Assembly: GCA_934636245.1 (NCBI GenBank)
Contig: CAKUAI010000006.1
Span: 114,013 to 178,012, forward strand
Direction: 5' to 3'
From: an uncultured Coriobacteriales bacterium
Lineage (GTDB): Bacteria; Actinomycetota; Coriobacteriia; Coriobacteriales; UMGS124
Length of the DNA: 64,000 nt
Of the stretch, positions 50,953 to 59,374 are shown in pieces; the stretch's first letter is position 1, and each line of letters opens with the position of its first letter. Position numbers and translations under genes: made by a program. The notes beneath the pieces are model-generated. The model had not been told where the DNA came from and did not search any database. It was given only the letters and a program-made list of their open reading frames with translations.

Positions 50953-51266
50953 CGCGCCGTCACCTCCACGTGGTGCGCCCTGCCCATGAGCGTGAGCGGC
51001 AGCACCGACTCGACGACGAACGCGCCATCCGGCGGCTCGCCCGCCCGCACGGCCCCGGCCGCGACCCTGTCGCCCGGCCTCACGTCGGGCGAGCCGGGCA
51101 CGTACGCCGCGAGGCCGTCGGACTGCGTGCCGCCCTGCGCGAGCGGCCCCACCGCCCCGGCCTTCGCGTGCGCGGCTGCCTCGACCCTCGCGGGCGAGAC
51201 CTCCCGGCGCTCCCAGCCGCCCGCGACCCTGCGCCATACCGTCAGCGTGCCGTCGTAGAGCGCCAT
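50949..51266 (-). CDS. head closure-like phage protein
   Basis: The 105-residue product (MALYDGTLTVWRR...) is mostly beta: YDGTLTVWRR, DVRPGDRVAAGA, FVVESVLPLTLMGRAHHVEV. This fits the small head-closure or minor capsid proteins encoded between the connector and the gp10-like protein. It shares its first base with the upstream stop codon. Confidence 0.72.
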   Translation of the reverse strand: MALYDGTLTVWRRVAGGWERREVSPARVEAAAHAKAGAVGPLAQGGTQSDGLAAYVPGSPDVRPGDRVAAGAVRAGEPPDGAFVVESVLPLTLMGRAHHVEVTAR

Positions 51267-51604
51267 CAGAACACCGCCGTGCACAGCAGCCCCGTGCCCG
51301 CAAGCCACGGCCACACGGCCGCGAGGTCCGCCTCCTCGGGGCTGCGCTGGCACGCCTGCGAGTAGGTGACCGACGTGGAGCCGACCGACTCGCTGGCGAC
51401 CGTGCCGCCGTCGTCGGCACCCGCCGCGCGGTCGACCAGGGCGCACGCGGCGTGCATCCACCGCGCCGCGCGCGGGTCGCCGTCCTCAATCGGCCCGACC
51501 ATCCCCTCAAGGCGGGCGCACGCCGACGGCAGCACGTCGGCGAAGGCGTCGGGGCCTAGCCCTCCTCGGTGCTCCCCTGAGTAGAACTCGTAGGACGGCC
51601 GCAT
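51266..51604 (-). CDS. head-tail connector (adaptor)-like phage protein
   Basis: The 112-residue protein is mainly helical (DAFADVLPSACARLEGMVG, ARWMHAACALVDRA) and ends SVTYSQACQRSPEEADLAAV, the pattern of gp6-type connector proteins that attach below the portal. Its position right after the capsid gene agrees. Confidence 0.75.
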   Translation of the reverse strand: MRPSYEFYSGEHRGGLGPDAFADVLPSACARLEGMVGPIEDGDPRAARWMHAACALVDRAAGADDGGTVASESVGSTSVTYSQACQRSPEEADLAAVWPWLAGTGLLCTAVF

Positions 51605-51723
51605 TCGCCGCCTCCCTCCTCCGCCCTGCCCGTGTCCCCCTCGGCCTCCTTGCGCCCCTTCTTGGGGGCTTTGGCGGCCTTCGGGGCGTCGGGGAAGGTG
51701 ATTCCCACCGTCCGGCAGCCCAT
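51556..51723 (-). CDS. small phage protein after the capsid gene, unknown
   Basis: A 55-residue frame (MGCRTVGITFPDAPKAAKAP...) starts 2 bases after the capsid stop and overlaps the start of the connector gene by 49 bases. It is lysine- and glutamate-rich in the middle. Many siphophages encode a small protein here, but nothing recognisable supports function. Confidence 0.45.
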   Translation of the reverse strand: MGCRTVGITFPDAPKAAKAPKKGRKEAEGDTGRAEEGGGECGRPTSSTQGSTEEG

Positions 51724-51725
51724 GG

Positions 51726-52610
51726 CTAGGCCTTGTGGCTGTAGGCGACGGCGACGGCCTTGTTCTCGTACACGTCCACGAGGCCGTACTTGCGGTACTT
51801 CATCATGTAGGCGTCGAGGTCCTCAAGCTCGTCGGGGTTGAAGATGCGGCTGGCGACGTGCTTGTCGACCTTGATTACGGCCGTCGGGTGGACGATGAGC
51901 CAGTTGAGGTCCTTGCCGCCTACGGCCGCCTTGGAGTAGCCGAACTTCTCCTTGCCGTCCGCCAGGTCGATTGCCGTGTAGAAGCGCACCTGCGGCACCT
52001 CCACGACCTTGGCGAAGTTCGCCATGACGTTGGCCTTGTCCACGTCGCCCGTGAGCTGGTTGTAGGCGTTAATCTTGCCCATGAGCGTGGGCGTGATGTA
52101 CAGGATGCGGCCCTGCGGCACGCTGCCCTCGTCCATCTTGGTCGACGCCTCGGACAGGGCCTTGAGCAGCGTTGCCGCGTCGTCGTACGTGACGCCCGCC
52201 TTGTCGACGTCGCACTCGGCACCGGCGCACTGCACGACCTTGGCGAAGGTGTAGGCGTCGCCCTCGGGGGCGACGTGCAGGCGCTCAAGCTCGCTGCCCG
52301 CCCTGACGAAGGGCCCGACGCCGTTGGCCTCGTCGTTGTCCATGGCGTCGACCGTAATCTTGGTTCCTCGGTCGTAGTCGAAGGCGACCGTCTCCCACTC
52401 CAGCGTCACGGCGCTGGAGGTGTAGCCGGAGGAGCGGTCGTAGTCGCCCAGGCCGTCGACCTTGATTTTGGGAATCATGATCTCCTTGGCGTTCGCGCCA
52501 GCTCGCACGAGGTCGGTGGAGGTCCTCAGGTCGCCCGTCAGGGACGCGGCGCAGTACACCTCGTCGAGGACGGTCGTGACCGCTGCCTGCGCGGTGATGC
52601 TGTTTGGCAT
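51726..52610 (-). CDS. major capsid protein
   Basis: The 294-residue protein fits HK97-fold capsid proteins of the A118-like group: an N-terminal arm (VLDEVYCAASLTGDL), IMIPKIKVDGLGDYDRSSGY (about 44-63), VTLEWETVAFDYDRGTKITV, the spine-helix region with ATLLKALSEASTKMDEGSVP, and a C-terminal LDAYMMKYRKYGLVDVYENK. It follows the scaffold gene, and connectors come next. Confidence 0.88.
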   Translation of the reverse strand: MPNSITAQAAVTTVLDEVYCAASLTGDLRTSTDLVRAGANAKEIMIPKIKVDGLGDYDRSSGYTSSAVTLEWETVAFDYDRGTKITVDAMDNDEANGVGPFVRAGSELERLHVAPEGDAYTFAKVVQCAGAECDVDKAGVTYDDAATLLKALSEASTKMDEGSVPQGRILYITPTLMGKINAYNQLTGDVDKANVMANFAKVVEVPQVRFYTAIDLADGKEKFGYSKAAVGGKDLNWLIVHPTAVIKVDKHVASRIFNPDELEDLDAYMMKYRKYGLVDVYENKAVAVAYSHKA

Positions 52611-52619
52611 GCTGTTCTC

Positions 52620-53135
52620 CTATTCCTTGGTCTTGAGTCCGGCAATCCTGCGCAGGCGCTCCATCCCGTCGGACGGCGCGTCGCCGACCGGCTTGCCGCC
52701 GGTGCTCGCAGTCTTGCGCTCCTGCTGCCCGAAGAGGTACGGGCACGCCTCCTTGAGCTTGGCGGGGTCGCCGCCGTAGTCCTCAAGGAGCGCCTTCGCC
52801 GCCTTGACGTTGACGCAGCCGATTGCCTTCAAGCCGCTTGCGGTCTTCTCCTCCTCAAGCGCCCTCTCGCTCGCGGCGAGCTTGGCCTCGACCTCCGCCA
52901 GGCGCTGCTCGACGGTCTTGGCGCTCCCACCGGCGGCCGCGAGCTGCTCCTCAAGCTCCTTGATGCGCTTGTTCCGGTTCTCCACGTCGCGTTCGAGCTT
53001 GTGCAGGTTGGATTCCCTGCCCTCTCCCTGCGCGGGCTCCTGGGGCTGCGCGCCCTCCCCCGGCTCGGGGTCTTGGGGCTTCTCGGCCGCGTCCTGGGGC
53101 TTCTCGCCCTCGGCGGCCTTGTTCTCGTCCTCCAT
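52620..53135 (-). CDS. phage scaffolding protein
   Basis: The 171-residue acidic, proline- and glutamate-rich start (MEDENKAAEGEKPQDAAEKP) leads into a coiled coil (about 45-105, LHKLERDVENRNKRIKELEE) and a conserved end (CVNVKAAKALLEDYGGDPAK). This order is standard for Phage_GP20-type scaffolds. The ATG at 53133-53135 is taken because GGGGAAGG precedes it. The scaffold directs capsid assembly and leaves before packaging. Confidence 0.88.
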   Translation of the reverse strand: MEDENKAAEGEKPQDAAEKPQDPEPGEGAQPQEPAQGEGRESNLHKLERDVENRNKRIKELEEQLAAAGGSAKTVEQRLAEVEAKLAASERALEEEKTASGLKAIGCVNVKAAKALLEDYGGDPAKLKEACPYLFGQQERKTASTGGKPVGDAPSDGMERLRRIAGLKTKE

Positions 53136-53181
53136 GCCTTCCCCTTCGGTCTCGCCGGGGCGGATTCCCCGGCACGCCGCA

Positions 53182-53210
53182 CATGTTCGGGGGCGGGTAA
53201 CGCGGCACGA
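53182..53210 (-). promoter_or_regulatory. 29-bp conserved intergenic motif, copy 2
   Basis: This matches 49577-49605 at 27 of 29 positions and lies 47 bases upstream of the scaffold start, just past a hairpin. See copy 1 for interpretation. Confidence 0.6.
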
Positions 53211-53243
53211 GAAGGCCCGCCCCGCTTTCCTGCGGGACGGGCC
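53210..53243 (-). terminator. hairpin upstream of the scaffold gene, probable attenuator
   Basis: GGCCCG-C-CCCGC pairs with GCGGG-A-CGGGCC around a 6-base loop. Only TTCT follows on the minus strand, so termination would be weak. It separates the YjcQ-like gene from the capsid module. Confidence 0.6.
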
Positions 53244-53284
53244 CGGTGTGGCGGTTATGCCGCCGGTGTGTCGGTTTGTTTTCG

Positions 53285-53608
53285 TTACAGAAGCTTGTCG
53301 GCGATGCCCAGGGCCACGTTCGCGCACTTGCGCATGACGCCGTTCTCGTGCAGGTACTCAAGCCCCTTGAGCGTGATGCGCGGCGCGCCCACGCGCGCGT
53401 GCGGCCACGGGTCTGCGCTTGAGCGGTACCGCACGGCCTCCACGCCGTCAACGTAGCCGTTCTCGGCCAGCATCACGAGCAGCGCGTTGAGCCTGCGCGG
53501 CGCGACCCCCAGCTCCTCGGCGGAGAGCCGCGCGGGGTCGAACTCGTCGTCGTCGATTGCGTCGGAGAGCGTCTTCAGTATGCGGTACACGGCCTTGAAG
53601 TCGCCCAC
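53285..53608 (-). CDS. YjcQ-like winged-helix phage protein
   Basis: The 107-residue protein, from a GTG at 53606-53608 with GAGGAGGGG upstream, has the YjcQ layout: an N-terminal helix pair (VYRILKTLSDAIDDDEFDPA), a central winged-helix (LSAEELGVAPRRLNALLVML) and the closing ITLKGLEYLHENGVMRKC. YjcQ-type proteins occur in many prophages with no known role. It starts 2 bases past the upstream gene. Confidence 0.8.
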   Translation of the reverse strand: MGDFKAVYRILKTLSDAIDDDEFDPARLSAEELGVAPRRLNALLVMLAENGYVDGVEAVRYRSSADPWPHARVGAPRITLKGLEYLHENGVMRKCANVALGIADKLL

Positions 53609-53610
53609 GC

Positions 53611-53838
53611 CTACCCCTCCTCGCCTTCCTCGAGGAGGCACTCGAACTCGTCGGCCCACACGCACCCCATCGCCCCCGGCTCGGTTGCGATGCTGATGCA
53701 GCCCACGCCGCGCGGGTCGTCCCACCGCGACTCGATGTTCACGAGCGGCCCCGAGCAGGTGCGCCCGTCCTTGGCCCTGACTGTGCCGTGGCCCACTTCG
53801 TCAAGATAGTCGCATGCCTCGTCGTAGTCCCTAATCAT
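53611..53838 (-). CDS. small phage protein, unknown
   Basis: The 75-residue acidic product (MIRDYDEACDYLDEVGHGTV...) overlaps the minor capsid gene by 8 bases and is followed at once by the YjcQ-like gene. I recognise no domain. The tight coupling supports a real gene. Confidence 0.7.
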   Translation of the reverse strand: MIRDYDEACDYLDEVGHGTVRAKDGRTCSGPLVNIESRWDDPRGVGCISIATEPGAMGCVWADEFECLLEEGEEG

Positions 53839-55555
53839 CGCCCCTCCTCCATGACGGCCTCGCGGGCACCACGTGCGTGCCCTTCTTGGAATAGTGGATG
53901 GTGAAAGAATCCGTCTCGCTGGCGTTGCCCTTTCTGTCTCTCCACGTGCCGATTATACGCCCCTTGGCTGTTACCGTCTCCTTGACCTGCGGCGGGTTCT
54001 TGCCGGACACGTTGAGCCTGCCCGTGCCCGCGTATTCGTACACGAGCGCCTGTATCTCCTCAATCGTCAGCGCCACCTCGCTCTGCTGCGCCGCGCCGCC
54101 CTGCCTCTCGCACCTCTCGCGCCATTCCTTCGTGCCGTTTATGTGCTGGTTCTGCTTGCTTGCCACGATTTTCTTCGGCTGCGCGCCCGAGCGGAGGTAC
54201 GCGCGGACTTCCTCGGGCGTCGCGTCCTGCCTCAGCCGTTTGCGTTCCAGGCCCCTGAGGGCCGCCGTGAGCGCCGCACTCTGTCGAGCCGGTGTAAGTT
54301 CCTCGAACGGCACGGAAAGGCCCTCTATGTGGCTCTCAAGGGCCGCCAGGGCCTCCTTCTGCGTCACGCCCGCCTCTTTGGCCGCCTGCCTGAACTCTTC
54401 CGACCTCGCGAACGCCGAGAGGGACTTGCCCGGCGTCCCCAGCCCGAGCGCGCGGGGACGCCCCTGCAGCCCGTAAGCCCTCTCGCGCGAGTAGTCGCGC
54501 CGCAGGGTGTTGGCCTCGCAGTGCTCGCGAAGGCGGCGCTGGAGCACGCCCAGCCGCATGCGCTGCGCGGCCATGTCGCGCCCGTCCCGCTGCCCCAGGC
54601 CCACCTCGCGCTTCACCTTGCGCACCTCGCGCTCGTAGGCGCGCTGCCTCTGCGTCGCGGCGTAGTACTCGTCGCTCGTCAGCCCCGTGCGCGCCTCCTG
54701 CTCGGAGAAGTCCCTGCTGGGCAGCTTCGTCTGCTTGGTGTAGGGGAAGAACGAGTGGCGGCAGTTGCACCCGCACAGGCCCGACGGCGAGCCGTACCCC
54801 GTGCCCTCGGCCAGCGTCCGGTACCCCGGCGCGGCCCCCGTGCGCGAGAACACGCGCCCCTGCCAGGGACGGTGCGACGGCCGCGCGCCGTAGTGCGAGC
54901 TGGTGTAGACCAGGTCGTGGCCCCACTCGTCCATGCGCCGCTCAAGCAGGTCGGCCCTGCACTGCGACTGCTGCGTCACCACGTGCCGACGCACCGCCGC
55001 GTCGATGGTCGTGCGCCTGCCGCTCCTGTAGTCGACCGTCTCGATTCCGGCGTCCGCCATCGCGGCCATCGCCCGCGCCATGACCGCCTCGCGCCCCTCG
55101 CCCATCTCAAGCCGCGTCAGGGCCTCGCCCAGCGCCGCGTAGTAGGCGTCGGACGCGGTCTGCGACAGGGCCACGTTCTGCCTGCGCACGATTGACGCCG
55201 TGGCGCGGGCGGCCTCGCCTATGGCGTTGGCGGCCGTCGCGGTCGCCTGCGCGCGCAGAAGCGGCGACACGCCGTCCGAGTGCGCGGCCGCGAGCGACTC
55301 CACGATCTGCTCGTCGGCCTGGCCCAGCGCCTCCCTGAAGGCCGCCTCGACCTCCGCCGAGACGCGCCCCTCCCAGCGCGCCCACACGCCCATGCACTCC
55401 GCGTGCGCGGCCGCCAGCGCCACCGCGTACCGGTCGGGCTCGGCGACGCCCGCCTTGAACATCTCGACCAGCCTCTCGGTCAGCTCCGCCACGAACCGCT
55501 CCTGCGCGCCGTGCACGATGCGCTCGGCCAGGTCGTCGTAAAGGTCCGGCTGCAC
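53831..55555 (-). CDS. phage minor capsid protein (Phage_min_cap2-like) with C-terminal extension
   Basis: The 574-residue protein has the minor capsid signature VYTSSHYGARPSHRPWQGRV (about 214-233) and a C-rich CGCNCRHSFFPYT further on, as in SPP1 gp7/A118 Gp4-like proteins that bind the portal. The last 90 residues (TGRLNVSGKNPPQVKETVTA, then FTIHYSKKGTHVVPA) look like the small toxin-like or nuclease-like domain often fused to these proteins. A GTG at 55553-55555 with GAGGAGG upstream starts it, 3 bases past the portal stop. Confidence 0.85.
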   Translation of the reverse strand: MQPDLYDDLAERIVHGAQERFVAELTERLVEMFKAGVAEPDRYAVALAAAHAECMGVWARWEGRVSAEVEAAFREALGQADEQIVESLAAAHSDGVSPLLRAQATATAANAIGEAARATASIVRRQNVALSQTASDAYYAALGEALTRLEMGEGREAVMARAMAAMADAGIETVDYRSGRRTTIDAAVRRHVVTQQSQCRADLLERRMDEWGHDLVYTSSHYGARPSHRPWQGRVFSRTGAAPGYRTLAEGTGYGSPSGLCGCNCRHSFFPYTKQTKLPSRDFSEQEARTGLTSDEYYAATQRQRAYEREVRKVKREVGLGQRDGRDMAAQRMRLGVLQRRLREHCEANTLRRDYSRERAYGLQGRPRALGLGTPGKSLSAFARSEEFRQAAKEAGVTQKEALAALESHIEGLSVPFEELTPARQSAALTAALRGLERKRLRQDATPEEVRAYLRSGAQPKKIVASKQNQHINGTKEWRERCERQGGAAQQSEVALTIEEIQALVYEYAGTGRLNVSGKNPPQVKETVTAKGRIIGTWRDRKGNASETDSFTIHYSKKGTHVVPARPSWRRGDD

Positions 55556-55558
55556 GCC

Positions 55559-56971
55559 TTACGCCTCCTCGGGCGCGTCGGCGGCGGCCAGCCCCGGCAC
55601 CCCGTCGCCCTCGCCCGTCAGGGCGCGCGCGTCGGCCTCGCCCATGCCGTAGTACCGCACCGGGTACACCCACGCCGGGCACAGCCCGCGCGCGATGTCG
55701 TCCTTCATGGCCGCGCGCTCGGTCTCCTCGTCGACGATTACCGAGTCGTCCCAGGCCACGTCCACCTGCGGCACGTCTGCGTCGGCCACGTGCCCGCCAG
55801 TCCCGGCCGCAAGCTCCATGGCGTATGCGCCGCGCACGGCCGCGCATATCGCCCTCCCGAAGGCCCTCTGGTGCCTGCGGATGTTGCGCGCCAGCTGCGA
55901 GTTCGAGGCCACGACCTCCGTCGCGGTCTTCAGCCCCGTGGCCCGGTCGAACGAGAAGTAGCCGTTGCCCAGGCCGCACCTCCACGACAGCAGCGACAGC
56001 GCGTCGTTGATGGCCTGCTCCGTCGACGCCGTGCGCAGGTCGGGGTTGAACACGGTCACGGGCATCTGCTCGCCCACGCCGCCCTCAAGCGCGCGGTACA
56101 GCCTCTTGTCCACCGTGTCCAGGCCCTTGACCTTGCCCGTCTTCGAGTCGCGCACGAGCGCGCGCTCGTCCACCAGCACGCGGGTCTTGCCGAGCTTCAT
56201 GTTCCAGTAGAAGAGGTCGAACGCCTCGTCGACGGCCTTGATGGCGTCCTCGGCGCGGTCGTACACGCTCACGCCCAGCGGCGTCCAGTCCTCGTACGTG
56301 TTGGCTATGGCGGGGGCGACGAACGTGAAGGTGGGCAGCTCCGAGCCCGTCACGTACACCGGCTCGACCCCCTCGACGGCCAGCGGCGCGTCGTGGTTGG
56401 ACGTGTCGAAGAGCAGCGTCGTGACGACCCACGAGTCGGCGACCGTCGGCTCGCCGCCCACCTCGTACACACCGCCGAACGTGTGCACCTGCAGCTGGTC
56501 GTACCTGCGCCCCGACACCTCCACCCTGTCGACGAACGCCGCGCCGCCAGACTCCAGCGGCACCGCGAACCCGGCGTCGTGGCTGCGCACGACCGCCAGC
56601 CCGTCCACGAGGTCGACCGACCACGCCCCCGACCCCAGCGCGAACACGCGCGCCACGAAGTCCGCCTGCTCCTCCGTGAAGCCCGGCAGCCTCTCGCCCG
56701 CCCACTCGCACAGCGCCGGGTCGGCTATCTCAAGCTCCGTCTTCTCGTTGAGTATGAGGCTCGCCCACTCCTGGGCCACGGCCTGCGCCGGGTAGAGCGT
56801 CTTGTGCCGCTCGCCGTCCGCGTTCTTGTCGCCGTCGTAGAACCTGCCCTGCGCGCAGAAGAGGTTCCACCATCGCGCCACCTCGTCGTCCATGACGTTG
56901 CCGGGCGTGTGCCCCATCCTCTTCACGTGCTCGATTGCCCACGCGGGCACGGCACCCCTCGTTGCCGTCAT
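55559..56971 (-). CDS. phage portal protein (SPP1 gp6-like)
   Basis: The 470-residue protein fits the SPP1/A118 portal family: YDGDKNADGERHKTLYPAQA near the N-terminus, KTELEIADPALCEW, the wing and stem region with MKLGKTRVLVDERALVRDSK, and LSWRCGLGNGYFSFDRATGL (about 355-375). The ATG at 56969-56971 gives a normal length. It forms the dodecameric ring for DNA entry and exit. It lies between terminase and minor capsid genes. Confidence 0.92.
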   Translation of the reverse strand: MTATRGAVPAWAIEHVKRMGHTPGNVMDDEVARWWNLFCAQGRFYDGDKNADGERHKTLYPAQAVAQEWASLILNEKTELEIADPALCEWAGERLPGFTEEQADFVARVFALGSGAWSVDLVDGLAVVRSHDAGFAVPLESGGAAFVDRVEVSGRRYDQLQVHTFGGVYEVGGEPTVADSWVVTTLLFDTSNHDAPLAVEGVEPVYVTGSELPTFTFVAPAIANTYEDWTPLGVSVYDRAEDAIKAVDEAFDLFYWNMKLGKTRVLVDERALVRDSKTGKVKGLDTVDKRLYRALEGGVGEQMPVTVFNPDLRTASTEQAINDALSLLSWRCGLGNGYFSFDRATGLKTATEVVASNSQLARNIRRHQRAFGRAICAAVRGAYAMELAAGTGGHVADADVPQVDVAWDDSVIVDEETERAAMKDDIARGLCPAWVYPVRYYGMGEADARALTGEGDGVPGLAAADAPEEA

Positions 56972-57012
56972 CGCGGCCCCCTCCCATCCGGGCGGGGGCC
57001 TCGCCCGCGCCC

Positions 57013-58653
57013 CTAGACGACGCTCCTGTCGTCGATGAGGGTCGCGCACGCGTAACGCAGCGCGTCTATCGCGTGGTTGTCGGCGTCCACGAGCCTGCTC
57101 GTCAGCTCGCCCTGCGCGGTGCGCGCGTACTGGTAGCCCACGAGCTCGCGCGCCGCCACCCTGCACGACGGGTCGACCACGATCGCGGCCCTGTCCTGCA
57201 GCCACCTCACGCCCGAGCGCACGCTGTGCGCCCCCTGCTTGGGCGCGGCCTCGGCCCTGATGCCCAGGTTGAGCCACTCGTCGATGCTCTTCGGCTCGGC
57301 GCTGTCGCACATCACGCGCGCGTACGGCTCCGCGTCCTCCACGACGCGGCCGTCGGCCCCCAGCCTGTCGGCGCGCATCCTGCCCGACACGAGCCGCGCG
57401 CTCTCCGGGTTCGACAACCCCAGCCCGCTCACCTCGTCGAGCACGTACAGCGTGCGCGTGCCCGGCTGGTACGCCGCCTTGAGCCACACGAACGGGTCGG
57501 ACGCGAAGCCCCAGTCCACGCCGTACACGAACCGCTCCAGCCGCCTGCGCTCCTCGTCCGTCACCTGCCGCACCACGGCGCGCGGGAAGACCTCCGCCCC
57601 GTAGCCCACCGCCTCGCCCAGGTACTCGTGGCGGTAGCTCTCCTCGTCGACCTCCTTGAGCGCCAGCGCGTCGGCCCTGAACTGCTCGGGCACCCACTCG
57701 GGCGGCATGTCCAGGTAGCTCGACGTGTACACGGGCAGGCCGCGCGCCAGGCGGTCGGCTATGACCTTGTTCGACCAGCTGTCGCGCGAGCGCGGCGGGT
57801 TGAACGAGTAGAAGCGGAAGAACGGCGCGCCCGCGCCGCGCGTCGCGGACTGCTGCACCGTGCGTATCTCGGAGAGGCCCGAGAACTGGTCGGCCTCCTC
57901 GAACCACTGCACGGCGAAGTACGTCCCCACGGGTGCCTTCAGCGACTTCGACTTCGTCGCCTTGTCGCAGCCCCTGAAGACGATTGCCTGCCCGGTTGAG
58001 GGCCTCACGATGCGCATGGGGCTGACGGTCGCCACCCACTCGTCTACCACGCCCATCTTGTCGAGCGCCCAAAGCATCTGCTCGTAGACGCCGCCGCGCA
58101 TGTCGCGGCCCACCTTCATGCACACCAGCGCCGAGTAGTCCTCGTGCTGCATCAGCAGGTTCACGACCTCAAGCGAGATGTACGACGACTTGCCCGACAG
58201 TCGCCCGCCGTACAGCCACAGGTCGCACCCCAGCCCCGCGCCCACCGCGCGGTGCGGCGCGAGGTGCGGAGGTGCCACGAGCAGGCCGAAGTCGCGCACG
58301 AAGCCCGTCCCGGCCCCGCCGCCCGCCTCGGCGGCCCTCGCCCTGTCCTGCGTGGCCATCAGCGCCTCGTACGCCCTCGTGGAGCCCTTGGCGGCCGCCT
58401 GCACCTGCCCGGCCACGGCAGCCGCCGCCCAGGTCACGTCCTCGTCGCCTATCCCGTCGAACATGGCCCGCACCGTGGCGGCGGGCTTGCCCTTCAGCGT
58501 GCTCGACAGCGCCGCGTCCGTCAGCTCGGAGACGGCGCGGGCCCTGCGGCGCGCCGACGCCGCAGCCTTGCCGCCCATGCTGGCTATCGCCCTGGCCCTG
58601 TCCGTGCCCGCCTCAAGCGGGCGCAGGTTCGCCCTGCCGTCCGTCTTCCCCAT
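57013..58653 (-). CDS. terminase large subunit with an unusual N-terminal extension
   Basis: The 546-residue protein has Walker A GGRLSGKSS (149-157), Walker B FAVQWFEEADQF (about 246-257), the nuclease DWGFASDP and a C-terminal VDADNHAIDALRYA. These define an XtmB/SPP1-type TerL that cuts and pumps DNA. Residues 1-115 (ANLRPLEAGTDRARAIASMG, GGKAAASARRRARAVSELT) precede the ATPase and look like a small-terminase or helix-turn-helix-like region. No separate TerS gene is seen directly upstream, so both functions may be fused. Confidence 0.9.
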   Translation of the reverse strand: MGKTDGRANLRPLEAGTDRARAIASMGGKAAASARRRARAVSELTDAALSSTLKGKPAATVRAMFDGIGDEDVTWAAAAVAGQVQAAAKGSTRAYEALMATQDRARAAEAGGGAGTGFVRDFGLLVAPPHLAPHRAVGAGLGCDLWLYGGRLSGKSSYISLEVVNLLMQHEDYSALVCMKVGRDMRGGVYEQMLWALDKMGVVDEWVATVSPMRIVRPSTGQAIVFRGCDKATKSKSLKAPVGTYFAVQWFEEADQFSGLSEIRTVQQSATRGAGAPFFRFYSFNPPRSRDSWSNKVIADRLARGLPVYTSSYLDMPPEWVPEQFRADALALKEVDEESYRHEYLGEAVGYGAEVFPRAVVRQVTDEERRRLERFVYGVDWGFASDPFVWLKAAYQPGTRTLYVLDEVSGLGLSNPESARLVSGRMRADRLGADGRVVEDAEPYARVMCDSAEPKSIDEWLNLGIRAEAAPKQGAHSVRSGVRWLQDRAAIVVDPSCRVAARELVGYQYARTAQGELTSRLVDADNHAIDALRYACATLIDDRSVV

Positions 58654-58684
58654 GCCGCCCAGGGTACGGCCCCGGAAACGCGAG

Positions 58685-58712
58685 GGGGCCGCCCCGAAGG
58701 ACGGCCCCCTGG
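58685..58712 (-). terminator. hairpin after the BrnTA genes, possible terminator
   Basis: GGGGGCCG and CGGCCCCC form a GC-rich stem in the 86-bp gap between the antitoxin and terminase genes. On the minus strand it is followed by CTCGCGTTT, a weak T run. Confidence 0.45.
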
Positions 58713-58739
58713 TCGCGCCTGATGTTCGATTCCGTTACG

Positions 58740-59012
58740 CTACGCCGCAGTCCTGCCGCGCGCGGCCTTGCGGTCGTCCTCCTCGTTCATGCGCTCCACG
58801 AGCCACATCTTCACGAGCGCCTGCCTCGGCACGTCGTACTCCTCGGCGTAGGCGTCCAGCCGGTCGAGCGCGTCGCCCGACATGTCGATGCTCACGCGCC
58901 TGCGCCCGTCCTGGCGGCCCACCTTGCGCACGCTCGACTGGTCGAGGTAGTCCATCATGTCCTCGCCCTCGTCGAACCTGCGGTCGAACTCCTCAACGGT
59001 GATTCCTGGCAT
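58740..59012 (-). CDS. brnA: BrnA-like antitoxin
   Basis: The 90-residue protein has an N-terminal segment (EEFDRRFDEGEDMMDYLDQS) and a ribbon-helix-helix domain (RRVSIDMSGDALDRLDAYAEEYDVPRQ, about 37-64), as in BrnA antitoxins, which bind BrnT and repress their promoter. It overlaps the toxin gene by 20 bases, in the usual toxin-first order. Confidence 0.85.
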   Translation of the reverse strand: MPGITVEEFDRRFDEGEDMMDYLDQSSVRKVGRQDGRRRVSIDMSGDALDRLDAYAEEYDVPRQALVKMWLVERMNEEDDRKAARGRTAA

Positions 59013-59271
59013 AGAAGTCAGCCTCCCTCTTCGCCGCCCTGCGCGCCGAGATGATGCGCACCGTCTCGCCGTCCTCGCCCCGGTACGTCACCACGACCGA
59101 CCACAGCGCCGCGTGGGCGCGGCCTATAACCATCCAGCGTTCCTCGCCCTCGCGGGCGACGTGCACGTCGATGGCCTCCGGGTCGTCCCACACGGCCTGC
59201 GCGTCCTCGAAGTCGATGCCGTGCTTGCGCAGGTTCGCGGCGCTCTTGGCCGGGTCGTACTCGAACAGCAT
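58993..59271 (-). CDS. brnT: BrnT-like ribonuclease toxin
   Basis: The 92-residue protein matches BrnT: MLFEYDPAKSAANLRKHGID, FEDAQAVWDDP, then RWMVIGRAHAALWSVVVTYR and ISARRAAKREADFY. BrnT is a RelE-like ribonuclease that stops growth. AAAGGAG precedes the ATG at 59271. The pair sits between the packaging and early genes of the prophage, where it may stabilise the prophage or exclude other phages. Confidence 0.88.
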   Translation of the reverse strand: MLFEYDPAKSAANLRKHGIDFEDAQAVWDDPEAIDVHVAREGEERWMVIGRAHAALWSVVVTYRGEDGETVRIISARRAAKREADFYARNHR

Positions 59272-59374
59272 GCAGGGCTCCTTTTGTGTGCCGATACTGT
59301 GCCTATCATACACACTTCACGGCGCAAACTCAAGCATCGCCAGACAAGGCGGCCTTTGCGAACCGCGCCCGGCT

